Part shown: positions 1-8,456 of the stretch, piece after piece | Numbering within the stretch: position 1 is the first letter of the stretch | Layout: every line of letters begins with the position of its first letter | Origin: Rhodoplanes serenus | Lineage (GTDB): Bacteria; Pseudomonadota; Alphaproteobacteria; Rhizobiales; Xanthobacteraceae | Reading direction: 5' to 3' | Assembly (NCBI GenBank): GCA_945897515.1 | Contig: CAMDFO010000015.1 | Coordinates: 16,187 to 80,186 of the forward strand | Length of the DNA: 64,000 nucleotides | Translations under genes and position numbers: made by a program | The notes under the pieces: generated by a model | What the model was told of the DNA's origin: nothing | The model's database searches: none | What the model saw: the letters and a program-made list of their open reading frames with translations, nothing else

Positions 1-373
1 TGTTCTTGCGCAACGAGCGCCACGGATAGAGATTGTCGGCCTGGGTGACATAGCCGATCGAACGGTTCACCCCGGTTTGACGCTGGCCGCGGTAGAGCAC
101 CTCGCCGGTCGAGGGCGGGAACAGCCCGACGATCAGGTTCATCAGGGTCGACTTGCCGCATCCCGACGGTCCGACGATGGTCAGGAATTCGCGATCGTGA
201 ATCTGCAGGTCGGTTTCGAGCAGCGCCTGAACGCGCCGGCCCTTGGTGCGAAAGACATGGCCGACGCGCTTGATCGAGACCACCACATCCGACGGTGAGG
301 TGTCCTGGCTTTGCGGCGATTGAGCCGGCGACCCGGAGGCAGGCAACGCTATCGCGGAAGATTGGGCCATCAT
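1..373 (-). CDS. ABC transporter ATP-binding protein, NitT/TauT type (partial)
   Basis: ATP-hydrolysing subunit of an inner-membrane ABC importer, cut by the window edge after about 124 codons. The visible part has a Ser/Ala/Pro-rich leader of about 28 residues, the first NBD strands, a Walker A GPSGCGKST near residues 67-75 and the Q-loop region (VTQADNLYPW). The Q-loop wording resembles nitrate/sulfonate/taurine importers (SsuB/TauB). Two adjacent ATG codons (373 and 370) could start it; no clear ribosome site separates them. It is divergent from the RidA-domain gene, so the roughly 210 bp between them should hold both promoters. Its own permease and receptor lie outside the window. Confidence 0.85.
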   Translation of the reverse strand, partial: MMAQSSAIALPASGSPAQSPQSQDTSPSDVVVSIKRVGHVFRTKGRRVQALLETDLQIHDREFLTIVGPSGCGKSTLMNLIVGLFPPSTGEVLYRGQRQTGVNRSIGYVTQADNLYPWRSLRKN

Positions 374-586
374 CTGCCGTGCTGATTGCTTGCGGGGATC
401 ACGCGTGAGTGTCGAGAATCCGCCGTTGTCCTGTCAAGCGCAGCAATTGTGCGGACGATGCGTCATTTGCCTGCACATAAGTCAGTTGCCCAATTGCCGC
501 TTGCGAAGGCCGCGCCCTGCCAGCACCATGGCCGCCGAGGCTGTGATCGCCGATCGGTACGGCCAAGCGAGAGAAACGGGACATTC

Positions 587-1942
587 ATGAAACGGACGTC
601 GCGGGCAAAAACATCGTCTGCAACCAAGAACGCACAGCCCGCCACGGAGCAGATTTCCGTCGAGCCGCTGCTTCCGGTTTCGATTCCGCACACCGACGCG
701 CGGCTGGCTCGCGGCATGCGGGCCGGACGCTGGGTGTTCGCCACCGGCCAGAGCGGCACCGACTACGTCAACGGCCTTGCACCGGAGGTCGTATCGTCGG
801 ACAGCCCACTCAACGGCGTGGCGCACTCGAAGCGCGAAGCCCGCAGGCTGTACAAGAACGTGAAGGAAGTGCTTGCGGAGGCCGGCGCCGGCATTCCGGA
901 TGTCGTGCGCGTCGATCAGTACTATACGACCGAGCGGGCGATGCATCCGTATCACGAGACCCGCCACGAGGTTTTCAACGGCCCGATTCCGCCGTCCACA
1001 TCCAACCTGCACCAGCGGTTCAGCCGCACCGGGCAGACCATCGAGGTGCAGGTGATGGCGGCGATCCCCGGCTCCGGGCTCGACGTCAAGCACCACACCT
1101 TTACCCCGAGCTACAAGATCTCTCCGGTATCGGGCTACAGCCCGGCGCTCAGCGCAGGCGATTTCCGCTTCGTGCCCGGCCAAACCGCCGAAGCGCGCAA
1201 GGAGAACGAGGGACCGCTCGATCCCGAGGTGAGGCACCCGCGCGCGCTGTGGCGGCAATGGCCGATCAAGCTCGAAGCCGATTTCATCATCAATCGCAAG
1301 CTCAAGTCGTGCCTTGAAGGCGCCGGCGCAAGCCTCGAAAGCGTGGTCAAGGCGCAGATCTATCTGAGCGACCGCGAAGACGTTCCGGCTTTCAACGAAG
1401 TCTGGCTCTCGCACTTCAAGACGCCGCCGGCCACCTCGATCATCGCAACGGCTTCGCCGGGCTTCGCCATCAACGCGCTGCGGATCGAGATCAACACGAT
1501 TTCGCTCGCCACCAAGGGCAAGACCGAAAAGGAAGTGATCCGCGGTCCGGAGCCGCCGCTGTTCGACGGCTATGTGTCCGCGATCAAGTGCGGCGACCTG
1601 CTGTTCCTGTCGGGCCTGATGGCGGTCGAGGGCGGCCGTTTGATCGACGAGGCCCGCGTCGACCCGCGCCAGCCGTTCTACGGCATCCCGGTCAAGGCCG
1701 AGCTGCGCTCGATCATCCGGCAAGCCGAGGCAATCTGTCGCGCGGCCGGCACGTCGCTCCGCAATGCCGTGCGGATCCAGCAATTCCACACCGACCTCGG
1801 CGACCTGCCGGCCGCGCTCGAAGTCTGGAACGACACCATGGACAGGGCGCCGTTGCCGCTTTCGGCGATCGAATGTCCCTGGGTGGCGGTGCCGGGCGCT
1901 CGCGTGATGGTCGATCTCTGGGTGCACATTCCCAAGAGCTGA
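587..1942 (+). CDS. Protein with three tandem RidA (YjgF/YER057c) domains
   Basis: A 451-residue cytoplasmic protein made of three consecutive RidA-fold units, roughly residues 35-165, 170-305 and 315-450; RidA proteins are usually about 130 residues and trimeric, so one chain may fold as a pseudo-trimer. Family members often deaminate reactive imines, but the arginine that normally follows the P-P-[AS] turn is replaced in all three units (PPSTSNL, PPATSII, PLPLSAI), so classical imine deaminase activity is doubtful. The ATG at 587 was chosen because the frame upstream reads as low-complexity shadow sequence and the alignable domain starts soon after. It lies upstream of an FAD monooxygenase, suggesting a catabolic role. 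Confidence 0.8.
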   Translation: MKRTSRAKTSSATKNAQPATEQISVEPLLPVSIPHTDARLARGMRAGRWVFATGQSGTDYVNGLAPEVVSSDSPLNGVAHSKREARRLYKNVKEVLAEAGAGIPDVVRVDQYYTTERAMHPYHETRHEVFNGPIPPSTSNLHQRFSRTGQTIEVQVMAAIPGSGLDVKHHTFTPSYKISPVSGYSPALSAGDFRFVPGQTAEARKENEGPLDPEVRHPRALWRQWPIKLEADFIINRKLKSCLEGAGASLESVVKAQIYLSDREDVPAFNEVWLSHFKTPPATSIIATASPGFAINALRIEINTISLATKGKTEKEVIRGPEPPLFDGYVSAIKCGDLLFLSGLMAVEGGRLIDEARVDPRQPFYGIPVKAELRSIIRQAEAICRAAGTSLRNAVRIQQFHTDLGDLPAALEVWNDTMDRAPLPLSAIECPWVAVPGARVMVDLWVHIPKS

Positions 1943-1994
1943 AACGGGCCGATGAATCAATCGGCATTGCGCGCGACAATTTAGAGCGCATCGG

Positions 1995-2084
1995 GAGATT
2001 GCTATTGGACGGCAATCTCGCCAAGATTCATCAACGACATAGCAATGTCGATTGGTGATGACGTAATGCCGATTAGTCATGATG
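1995..2084. promoter_or_regulatory. Operator-like inverted and direct repeats before the monooxygenase gene
   Basis: The 163 bp between the RidA-domain gene and the monooxygenase gene is AT-richer than its surroundings and repeat-dense. GAGATTGC at 1995-2002 is matched by GCAATCTC at 2012-2019. CGACAT (2035-2040) and ATGTCG (2045-2050) form a second palindrome around AGCA. Two 20-21 bp near-copies start with AATG at 2044 and 2065, 21 bp apart, that is two helical turns. This looks like a binding region for a dimeric regulator, which is not encoded in the window. Confidence 0.45.
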
Positions 2085-2105
2085 TCAGTGGTGAAATGAA
2101 TCGCG

Positions 2106-3311
2106 ATGCAAACTGACGGCAGGATCATTGTTGCGGGCGGCGGACCGATCGGGCTGATGGTCGGCCTGCTGCTTGGCCGGGCCGGTATCGACGTGACGGT
2201 GTTCGACATGGGGGACATCGTTCACCAGGATCCCCGTGCAGCCACCATCCATCCCGCCACGCTCGACCTGCTGGACGATTACGGCGTGTATGAGCGGATC
2301 GAGCCGCTCGGAATCGTCTGTCCGGTCGTCAACTACTACGACAAGCAGGAGCTGCTCGCTTCGTTCGATCACGGGATTCTGGCCGGCGAGACCCGCCATC
2401 CCTGGGTGCTGCAATGCGAGCAGGACAAGCTGTCGCGCGTCCTGTTCGCGATGACGAGGGACATCCCGAATGTCGAGGTCAGGACCGAGACCACGGTGCT
2501 CGACTGCAGCCAGTCGGCGGATGGCGTCGAGGTCGAGGTCCAGACCGCCGGCGGAAAACCCGAACGGATCAAGGGCCGCTATCTGATCGGCACCGACGGC
2601 GCGCGCAGCACCGTGCGCAAGCGCAGCGACATCGCGTTCGAAGGGTTCACCTACAGCGAACGCTTCATGATCGTCGGCACGTCCTACGATTTCTCCAAGG
2701 CCGGCTACGCCTACCGCAACTACATTTCCGATCCCGAGGAATGGTGCAATCTGTTCAAGATTTCATGGAAAGGCCCGCCGGGCGTCTACCGGCTGGTAGC
2801 GCCGGTCACTCCCGAAGAGCTTACGGAGGACCGTGTCCAAGAAACCTGCCAGCGCAAGCTTCAGCACTTTCATCCACGTTCGGAGCCGTATGACATCGTG
2901 CTGCACGATTCCTACGTTGTGAACCAGCGCGTCGCCACCACCTTCCGCAAAGGGCGGATCATCCTGGCCGGCGATGCCGCACATCTCAACAGCCCGATCG
3001 GCGCCATGGGAATGAACAGCGGCCTGCACGACGCGGTGAATCTCGCAAGCAACATGCTGCACGTGCTCAATGGCGAAGAGGACGAAGGCGCGTTCGATCG
3101 CTATGTCCGACAGCGCCGACACGTCGCCACCGAGCATGTCCAGGCCGCGACCATCGCCAACAAGAAGAACATGGAGCAGCGCGATCCGGCCACGCGGCAA
3201 AAATACCGCGAGGAGATGAAGCGCGCGGCCGAGGACCCGGTCCTGGCCAAGCAGTTTCTGATGCGTACATCACTGATCGACAGTCTTCGCGATGCGGCCA
3301 AGATTACCTAA
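2106..3311 (+). CDS. FAD-dependent monooxygenase, phenol hydroxylase/UbiH-like fold
   Basis: Flavoprotein hydroxylase of the PF01494 FAD-binding family, likely acting on an aromatic or related ring with NAD(P)H and oxygen. The Rossmann motif AGGGPIG is at residues 10-16, the DG motif (GTDGARS) near residue 163, and the ribityl-binding GDAAH near 290, followed by a Pro/Gly-rich stretch. At 401 residues it lacks the C-terminal thioredoxin-like domain of phenol 2-monooxygenases. It is followed after 26 bp by an ABC importer operon, which suggests that the imported compound is its substrate. The substrate cannot be read from sequence. Confidence 0.85.
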   Translation: MQTDGRIIVAGGGPIGLMVGLLLGRAGIDVTVFDMGDIVHQDPRAATIHPATLDLLDDYGVYERIEPLGIVCPVVNYYDKQELLASFDHGILAGETRHPWVLQCEQDKLSRVLFAMTRDIPNVEVRTETTVLDCSQSADGVEVEVQTAGGKPERIKGRYLIGTDGARSTVRKRSDIAFEGFTYSERFMIVGTSYDFSKAGYAYRNYISDPEEWCNLFKISWKGPPGVYRLVAPVTPEELTEDRVQETCQRKLQHFHPRSEPYDIVLHDSYVVNQRVATTFRKGRIILAGDAAHLNSPIGAMGMNSGLHDAVNLASNMLHVLNGEEDEGAFDRYVRQRRHVATEHVQAATIANKKNMEQRDPATRQKYREEMKRAAEDPVLAKQFLMRTSLIDSLRDAAKIT

Positions 3312-3337
3312 CGCACCATAGCCAGGGGAGAACCGCC

Positions 3338-4465
3338 ATGGACCGAGCTTCAGCAAGCAGCCGCCGTGTCAACCGGCGGAATGCGATTATGACGATCGTA
3401 GGCGCGACATTGGCCACGCCTGCGCTGCTGCGCCTGACCAACGCGCAAGGCCTGCAGCGCCTCCGGTTCACCCTGCCCTGGCTGCCGGAAGGCTCCTACG
3501 CCTATGCCTACGTGGCGAAGGCGGGCGGCCACTGGCGGCAGCGGGGCTATGATGTGGAATTGTCGCGCGGCTACGGCGCGCTGGCGGCCGCGCAGGCGAT
3601 TGCACAGGGGCAGTTCGATCTCGGCATGGGGTCGGCGCCGGGGCTGGTCATGTTATCGAACAAGAACGTGGATCTGCGATCGATCGCCATCCTCGACTAC
3701 GAACCGACTATGGGCGTGTGCGTGCTCGCCAGTTCCCCGATCAAGTCGCCGAAGGACCTCGAGGGCAAGCGCGTCGGCCAGACCCTGACCTCGACGGACG
3801 CACCGTTCTTTGCGCCGTTCTGCGAGCGGAACGGCGTCGACATCAGCAAGGTCCAGTTGCTGAACATGGATGCCCGCGTGCGCAACCAGGCCCTGGTCGA
3901 AGGCCGGGTCGATGCCATCACCGGCCTCGCCAGCAGCGTGCTCGGCGCCATCGGCGCTTCCGGCAAGGAGGTCCGCTTCATGCTGTACAGCGAGTATGGC
4001 CTCATCCTGTACGGCAACGTGGTGATGGCCGTCACGCCGAAGCTGCTCGAGCAGAATCCCGAGATGTGCCGCGCCGTGACCGAAGGCCTGCTGGCGGGCT
4101 TGAAATATTCGCTGACCCATCCCGCCGAGTCGCAGGAGATGTTCCTCAACGCCGTGCCCGAACTGAAGATGACATCGACCGCGCAGGAGTTCGCGCGGCT
4201 CGGCATGGGCGTGCAGCGCTTCAGCGTCCTCGCCGGCGGCGCCGACGTGAAGACCCAGGGCTTGGGATGGGCGAACCACGGCAAGCTCGATGCCATGACC
4301 GATTTCGTTCTGCGCTATCAGGCCGAGGCAGGGTCCAAGAAGCCCAATCTCGAAACCATATTCACCAACCGCTTCATCGGCAGCATCAAGCTCAGCGCGA
4401 GCGAATGGGCGACGGCCGACAAGGAAACCAAATGGGTCGCGCCGAAGCTCGGCAAGGGCGCATGA
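3338..4465 (+). CDS. ABC transporter substrate-binding protein (NitT/TauT, NMT1-like)
   Basis: Periplasmic receptor of the importer encoded by the next three genes. The N-terminus has a Tat-like twin arginine (RRNAIM, about residues 13-18) followed by a hydrophobic stretch and a likely cleavage after ALLRLTNAQ. The mature part reads like NMT1/SsuA receptors: an early LPWLPEGSYAYAYVAK segment, GQFDLGMGSAPG and KSPKDLEGKRVG. A strong ribosome site (AGGGGAG) precedes the ATG. Its stop overlaps the ATPase start by four bases (ATGA), so translation is probably coupled. The ligand is unknown; NitT/TauT receptors also bind aromatic sulfonates, thiamine precursors and aromatic acids. Confidence 0.88.
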   Translation: MDRASASSRRVNRRNAIMTIVGATLATPALLRLTNAQGLQRLRFTLPWLPEGSYAYAYVAKAGGHWRQRGYDVELSRGYGALAAAQAIAQGQFDLGMGSAPGLVMLSNKNVDLRSIAILDYEPTMGVCVLASSPIKSPKDLEGKRVGQTLTSTDAPFFAPFCERNGVDISKVQLLNMDARVRNQALVEGRVDAITGLASSVLGAIGASGKEVRFMLYSEYGLILYGNVVMAVTPKLLEQNPEMCRAVTEGLLAGLKYSLTHPAESQEMFLNAVPELKMTSTAQEFARLGMGVQRFSVLAGGADVKTQGLGWANHGKLDAMTDFVLRYQAEAGSKKPNLETIFTNRFIGSIKLSASEWATADKETKWVAPKLGKGA

Positions 4466-5337
4466 CCGACGCTGCCGGCGGCTTCGATGCAGCGCTGTCC
4501 GGCGGCCCGGATGCGGCATTCATCCGGGTGGATGATGTCGCCAAGACCTACGACACCGGCCGGACCACGATCGAGGCGATCAGCAACGTCAGCTTCCAGA
4601 CTGCCAAGGGACAATTCGTCGCCATTCTGGGACCCAGCGGCTGCGGCAAGAGCACGCTTCTGATGATGTGCGCCGGCCTCGAGCCGGTGACATCCGGGAC
4701 GATCACGATCGCCGGGCAGCCGATGACGGGTCCGCGCACCAGCATCGGTGTCATGTTCCAGGACTCCACGCTGCTGCCGTGGAAAAGCGTGCTCGAAAAC
4801 ATCCTGTTCCCGATCCGCATCCTACGGCGGCCGCGGTCTGAATACATCGATCGCGCGCGCGCGCTGATCGAGATGGTCGGGCTCGCGGGCTTTGAGGACA
4901 AGCGTCCGCACGAGCTGTCGGGTGGTATGCGCCAGCGGGTCGCGATCTGCCGCGCCCTGATCTACGACCCCGATATCCTGCTGATGGACGAACCGTTCAG
5001 CGCGCTCGACGCGATCACACGCGACGAGATGAACGACGCGCTGCTCGACATCTGGCAGCGCTACACCAAGACTGCGCTGTTCGTCACCCACAGCATCCGC
5101 GAAGCCGTGCTGCTTGCGGATCGGGTGCTGGTGATGACCGACCGCCCGTCGACGATCATCGAGGATGTTCCGATTCCGTTCGTGCGGCCGCGCACCAACG
5201 AAATCGCCGAGACCGTCGAGTTCGTCAGGATCTGCTCGCACCTGCGCGGCCTCATCCAGCATGGCCACGGGCGCGGTCAGGACAAGCCTGGCGTGGCCGC
5301 GATCTTCCAGGGCAACAAGGTGGAAGCGGCCCGATGA
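4462..5337 (+). CDS. ABC transporter ATP-binding protein (NitT/TauT type)
   Basis: ATPase subunit of the importer. Walker A GPSGCGKST is at residues 57-65, the signature LSGGMRQRV near 153, Walker B ILLMDEPFSALD near 173 and the H-loop histidine in FVTHS near 210. Length (291 residues) is normal for the SsuB/TauB class with a short C-terminal extension. It overlaps both neighbours by four bases (ATGA at each end), the mark of a tightly coupled operon with the receptor before it and the permease after it. Confidence 0.93.
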   Translation: MTDAAGGFDAALSGGPDAAFIRVDDVAKTYDTGRTTIEAISNVSFQTAKGQFVAILGPSGCGKSTLLMMCAGLEPVTSGTITIAGQPMTGPRTSIGVMFQDSTLLPWKSVLENILFPIRILRRPRSEYIDRARALIEMVGLAGFEDKRPHELSGGMRQRVAICRALIYDPDILLMDEPFSALDAITRDEMNDALLDIWQRYTKTALFVTHSIREAVLLADRVLVMTDRPSTIIEDVPIPFVRPRTNEIAETVEFVRICSHLRGLIQHGHGRGQDKPGVAAIFQGNKVEAAR

Positions 5338-6098
5338 AGACCGCGCCCAACATCGCGCGGGTCCTGGGGCTGCCGATCGCCACCGGGATCACGATGTGCG
5401 TCGTGTGGCATGTCGCCGTCACCAGCGGCGGGGTGCCGCAGTATCTGCTTCCGGCGCCCACGGAGGTCGCGCGCAAGCTCATTACCTCGCTGCCCGAGTT
5501 GCTCGGGCACGCGGCGATCTCCGGACTTGAGGCGGTGGCGTCGTTCCTGCTGGCGACGGCGCTGGGCTTTGCCGGAGCGGTGGCCCTGGTCTATGCGCCG
5601 CTGCTGCGAGAAATCTTCTATCCCTCGATCGTCGGGTTCCAACTCATCCCGAAGGTCGCACTGGCGCCGCTGTTCATCGTCTGGCTGGGCACCGACTCGG
5701 TGTCGCGGATCGCGTTCGCGACCTTTCTCAGTTTCTTCCCGGTCCTGATCTCGACCATGACCGGCCTGCAGAACGCCGATCCCAATGCGGTCCGGCTGTC
5801 CCGCTCCTTGACTGCGTCGGAATGGCAGACGTTCGTTTCGGTGCGGATTCCGTTCTCGCTGCCGTATTTCTTCAGCGCCACCAAGGTTGCCGCAACGCTT
5901 GCGGTCACCGGCATCGTCGTCGCAGAGTTCATCACCGCCAATGCCGGCCTCGGTTTCCTGATCCTGTCGTCGACACCGCGGATGGAGACGCTGACAATCT
6001 TCGCCGCCATCCTGATGCTCTGCTTTGTCGGCCTGCTGCTCTATGGTGCGGTCTCGCTGCTCGAGCGCGCCGGGCGGCGCTGGTTCAAGGGCGCGTAG
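5334..6098 (+). CDS. ABC transporter permease (NitT/TauT type), first of two
   Basis: Inner-membrane permease of 254 residues with about six hydrophobic segments and the binding-protein-dependent transport signature: the EAA-like stretch around residues 155-175 (RSLTASEWQTFVSVRIP). Family members such as SsuC and TauC have this size. Its start overlaps the ATPase stop. A second, clearly related but different permease follows after 4 bp, so the membrane channel is probably a heterodimer rather than the usual homodimer of this class. Confidence 0.9.
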   Translation: MKTAPNIARVLGLPIATGITMCVVWHVAVTSGGVPQYLLPAPTEVARKLITSLPELLGHAAISGLEAVASFLLATALGFAGAVALVYAPLLREIFYPSIVGFQLIPKVALAPLFIVWLGTDSVSRIAFATFLSFFPVLISTMTGLQNADPNAVRLSRSLTASEWQTFVSVRIPFSLPYFFSATKVAATLAVTGIVVAEFITANAGLGFLILSSTPRMETLTIFAAILMLCFVGLLLYGAVSLLERAGRRWFKGA

Positions 6099-6102
6099 CA
6101 CG

Positions 6103-6909
6103 ATGAGCGGCACCGCGCGCAAACGGCTTTCCCGACTGCTCGGCGCCCGCCGGGTGGTGGCGCCGCTGGTTTTTCTGCTGGCGCTTTTCATCGTCTGGGA
6201 AACCTGGCTGCACTATCTTCCGATGTCGCGCGCCGTGATCGCGCCGCCGTCGGCGATCTTCGCGACGCTGGTCAACGGCTTTCCGATCCTGATGAAGCAC
6301 ACCTTGTCCACGCTCATCGAGATCGTCCAGGGATTCCTGCTGGCTGCCGTGGTTGGGATCGCGATCGGCGCGTTGATCACCATCTCGACCTGGACCCGGC
6401 AGGCGTTCTATCCGAACATCGTGTTCTTCCAGTTGATCCCCAAGGTCGCGGTCGCGCCGCTGTTTGTCCTGTGGCTTGGAGTCGGCACCCCGTCACGGGT
6501 CGCTTTTGCGGTGTTCATGGCGTTTTTTGCGATTGCGATCGCGACGGCGACCGGCTTGGAGAACACCAAGCTGGAAACCATCCGGCTGTGCCGCTCCCTG
6601 ACCGCAAGCCACTGGCAGACCTTCACCAAGGTCCGGTTCCCGTTCGCGATGCCGCACATCTTCGCCGGTCTCAAGGTCGGGATGGCGATGGCGATGATCG
6701 GGATCATCGTTGGAGAGTTCGTCACCGGCCAGGAGGGCCTGGGCTACGTGATCATGTTCGCGTCGTCGGCCGGCGAGTCGGCGCCGCTCTACGCGGCCTT
6801 GCTGCTGCTGGCGGCGCTCGGACTGGCGTTGTATTCGTGCGTGCTGCTCGCGGAGCTGGCGGTGCAGCGCTGGTACGGCGCGCCGTTCGTCTCGGAGGGC
6901 TTTGCCTGA
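6103..6909 (+). CDS. ABC transporter permease (NitT/TauT type), second of two
   Basis: Second permease of the importer, 268 residues from the ATG at 6103, with a hydrophobic N-terminal helix and the EAA-like loop (RSLTASHWQTFTKVRFP) near residues 165-182. It shares that loop and the segment F(F/Q)QLIPKVA(V/L)APLF with the first permease, so the pair arose by duplication. A longer frame upstream exists, but it overlaps the preceding gene and reads as shadow sequence. This is the last gene of the operon; an accessory region begins immediately after it. Confidence 0.9.
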   Translation: MSGTARKRLSRLLGARRVVAPLVFLLALFIVWETWLHYLPMSRAVIAPPSAIFATLVNGFPILMKHTLSTLIEIVQGFLLAAVVGIAIGALITISTWTRQAFYPNIVFFQLIPKVAVAPLFVLWLGVGTPSRVAFAVFMAFFAIAIATATGLENTKLETIRLCRSLTASHWQTFTKVRFPFAMPHIFAGLKVGMAMAMIGIIVGEFVTGQEGLGYVIMFASSAGESAPLYAALLLLAALGLALYSCVLLAELAVQRWYGAPFVSEGFA

Positions 6910-7682
6910 CTCAGCCCTTGGTCTGCTGAAGAAAACTGGCCTGCCCCGATCGAGTGGTCGTCAGCGCTGTGACGTTGGAAGAGGCTTCACGGCCCTCCTC
7001 GCTGCCTCACAAGCACAACGCCGTCCCAAGGCGCTCAGAGACATCGCTACCGGCGCAATTCGTCATTCAGTCGTCTGCTTTGATCACTGCTTTTCAATAA
7101 GATTTGAGTCGATGTGCGAGAGCGTCAAAACTGACTCGACTGAATTAGTTCGAGCCATACGCGTTTGGTACTGTCGGTTGATGGGCTGCAACGGCCTGAA
7201 CCCCGCTTTAACAAAACTTGCCCCAACAACGCGCGGCCCAAAGGTGCAGCGGTGACTATCAATCGTAAAGTTTCGCAATTCGAAGCGTATCGCCAGTCAC
7301 GGCATCGAGAAGTCGTTGCGCGCCACCTTGCTTTAGAGCCTGACTCAGAATTTTACGTGGCTCACCCGGGCTTACGGCGTCGGCAATGGTGGGGTCGGCG
7401 ATGACCTCGTGCGGAAGGACTGGCGGAGGAAAAGGACCTGCCCACAAACTCTCTCTGCGTATATAGGACGTGTTGCAGCGAAGAAACGGGTAGTTGGAGA
7501 TACACCAACCGGTGGCAGGGTTGCCTTCGATTCTCGATGACGACCGGCAGTCCCCAGCCAGGCTTGGGATTGTGAGTTTTCGCCAATTCCCCGAATCAGC
7601 ATGCTGGCATAAAAGCGGACCGTAACTTTAGCGCCGGCGGCGTTGTCCACGCAGGCGTGCCATCGTCAAACGTGGAGGTCAC
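6910..7682. other. 773-bp gap at the left edge of the accessory segment
   Basis: No gene with a normal start could be supported. The sequence is clearly less GC-rich than the operon before it, with runs such as CAAAACTGACTCGACTGAA near 7124-7143. The only coding signal is a start-less open frame on the minus strand (see 7259-7627). No convincing copy of the tRNA-His 3' end was found here. Confidence 0.5.
7259..7627 (-). pseudogene. Start-less open frame, possible gene remnant
   Basis: A minus-strand frame stays open for 122 codons from just after a TAA (7628-7630) to a TGA at 7259. It contains no ATG or GTG; the first usable start is a TTG at 7447. The C-terminal half reads like ordinary protein (for example LPHEVIADPTIADAV and QRLLDAVTGDTLRIAKLYD), with an acidic/hydrophobic pattern not typical of noise. 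I do not recognise it. It may be the 3' part of a gene truncated when the accessory segment formed, or simply an open frame by chance. Confidence 0.25.
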
Positions 7683-8426
7683 ATGGGTTCCGCCGCCATC
7701 GCGCGTTGGTCCGCCGCCGTCGGCCTTTGGAAAGACAACGCCGTTGCGAGGCCGGCTGCCGAATTGGGTCGCGCCGAGGTACTTGCCCGTTACCGCCATT
7801 TGCGAGAAATCAGCAAGCAGCATCATTCTGCCGCTCTGGATTTCCTATCCAAGGATGCGGTGATGTCCCAGGCTCGGCGCCTAGGTCTGACTCAGGGCAA
7901 GACGCTGATCCTCGATAGCATGGACGACCTGAATTTGGCTTTTGACCTTGCGATCCATACCGCGCCGAAGGATCGCTCGCGGGCGATTGACCGTTATGCC
8001 AGGGCGGCAGGGCTATCACCCGAGTCTGACGAGGGGCTCGTGCTCGATGCGATGCGCCACGCACGCTTCGCGATCATCGGAATTTTGCGCCGACATGACG
8101 TTGCTGGCTTGGTCGTTGAGGACGTTTTCCGTGGCGGCGAGGTCTGGCTGGTTGATGAGGGCCTTGAGAGCTCTTTGCCGGACGGGGCAACGCTGGCCAC
8201 TCGGCTTTGCACACCCGAGCGGTTCGCCATGACGGCAGGCGTGCTGGTGCCGATCGATATTGAGCTGATCGAGGATGCGATTGCGGACACGCCGCAGTTG
8301 CTCCGAAATCGACGCGAGCAGTTGATTGACGACCGCCGTTTCGCAGAAGCTATATATCGAGTTGCCCTTGCGAGCGGAGTGATGGAGCAGGTTGCTTACC
8401 AGGATACGATTTCCAAAGCTGGGTGA
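7683..8426 (+). CDS. Conserved-looking hypothetical protein, 247 aa
   Basis: A strong ribosome site (GGAGG, six bases upstream) supports the ATG. The product is soluble and mostly alpha-helical by composition, with no signal peptide or membrane segment. Segments such as RARRLGLTQGKTLILDS-like and LTPERFAMTAGVLVPID-like blocks look like those in uncharacterised proteins of Hyphomicrobiales mobile elements, but I cannot assign a domain. It is followed 30 bp later by the recombinase-like gene on the same strand, so the two may be one transcript. Base composition is lower in GC than in the flanking operons. Confidence 0.65.
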   Translation: MGSAAIARWSAAVGLWKDNAVARPAAELGRAEVLARYRHLREISKQHHSAALDFLSKDAVMSQARRLGLTQGKTLILDSMDDLNLAFDLAIHTAPKDRSRAIDRYARAAGLSPESDEGLVLDAMRHARFAIIGILRRHDVAGLVVEDVFRGGEVWLVDEGLESSLPDGATLATRLCTPERFAMTAGVLVPIDIELIEDAIADTPQLLRNRREQLIDDRRFAEAIYRVALASGVMEQVAYQDTISKAG

Positions 8427-8456
8427 TGTTGCAGCGTCGTGCGATAAGAGGGTGCC

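Noticed and set aside
7141..7180. Possible copy of the tRNA-His 3' end as a left attachment site (TTGGTAC near 7169, AGTTCGAGCC near 7147)
   Set aside because: Only 7-9 bases match and their order differs from the tRNA, so chance is enough to explain it.
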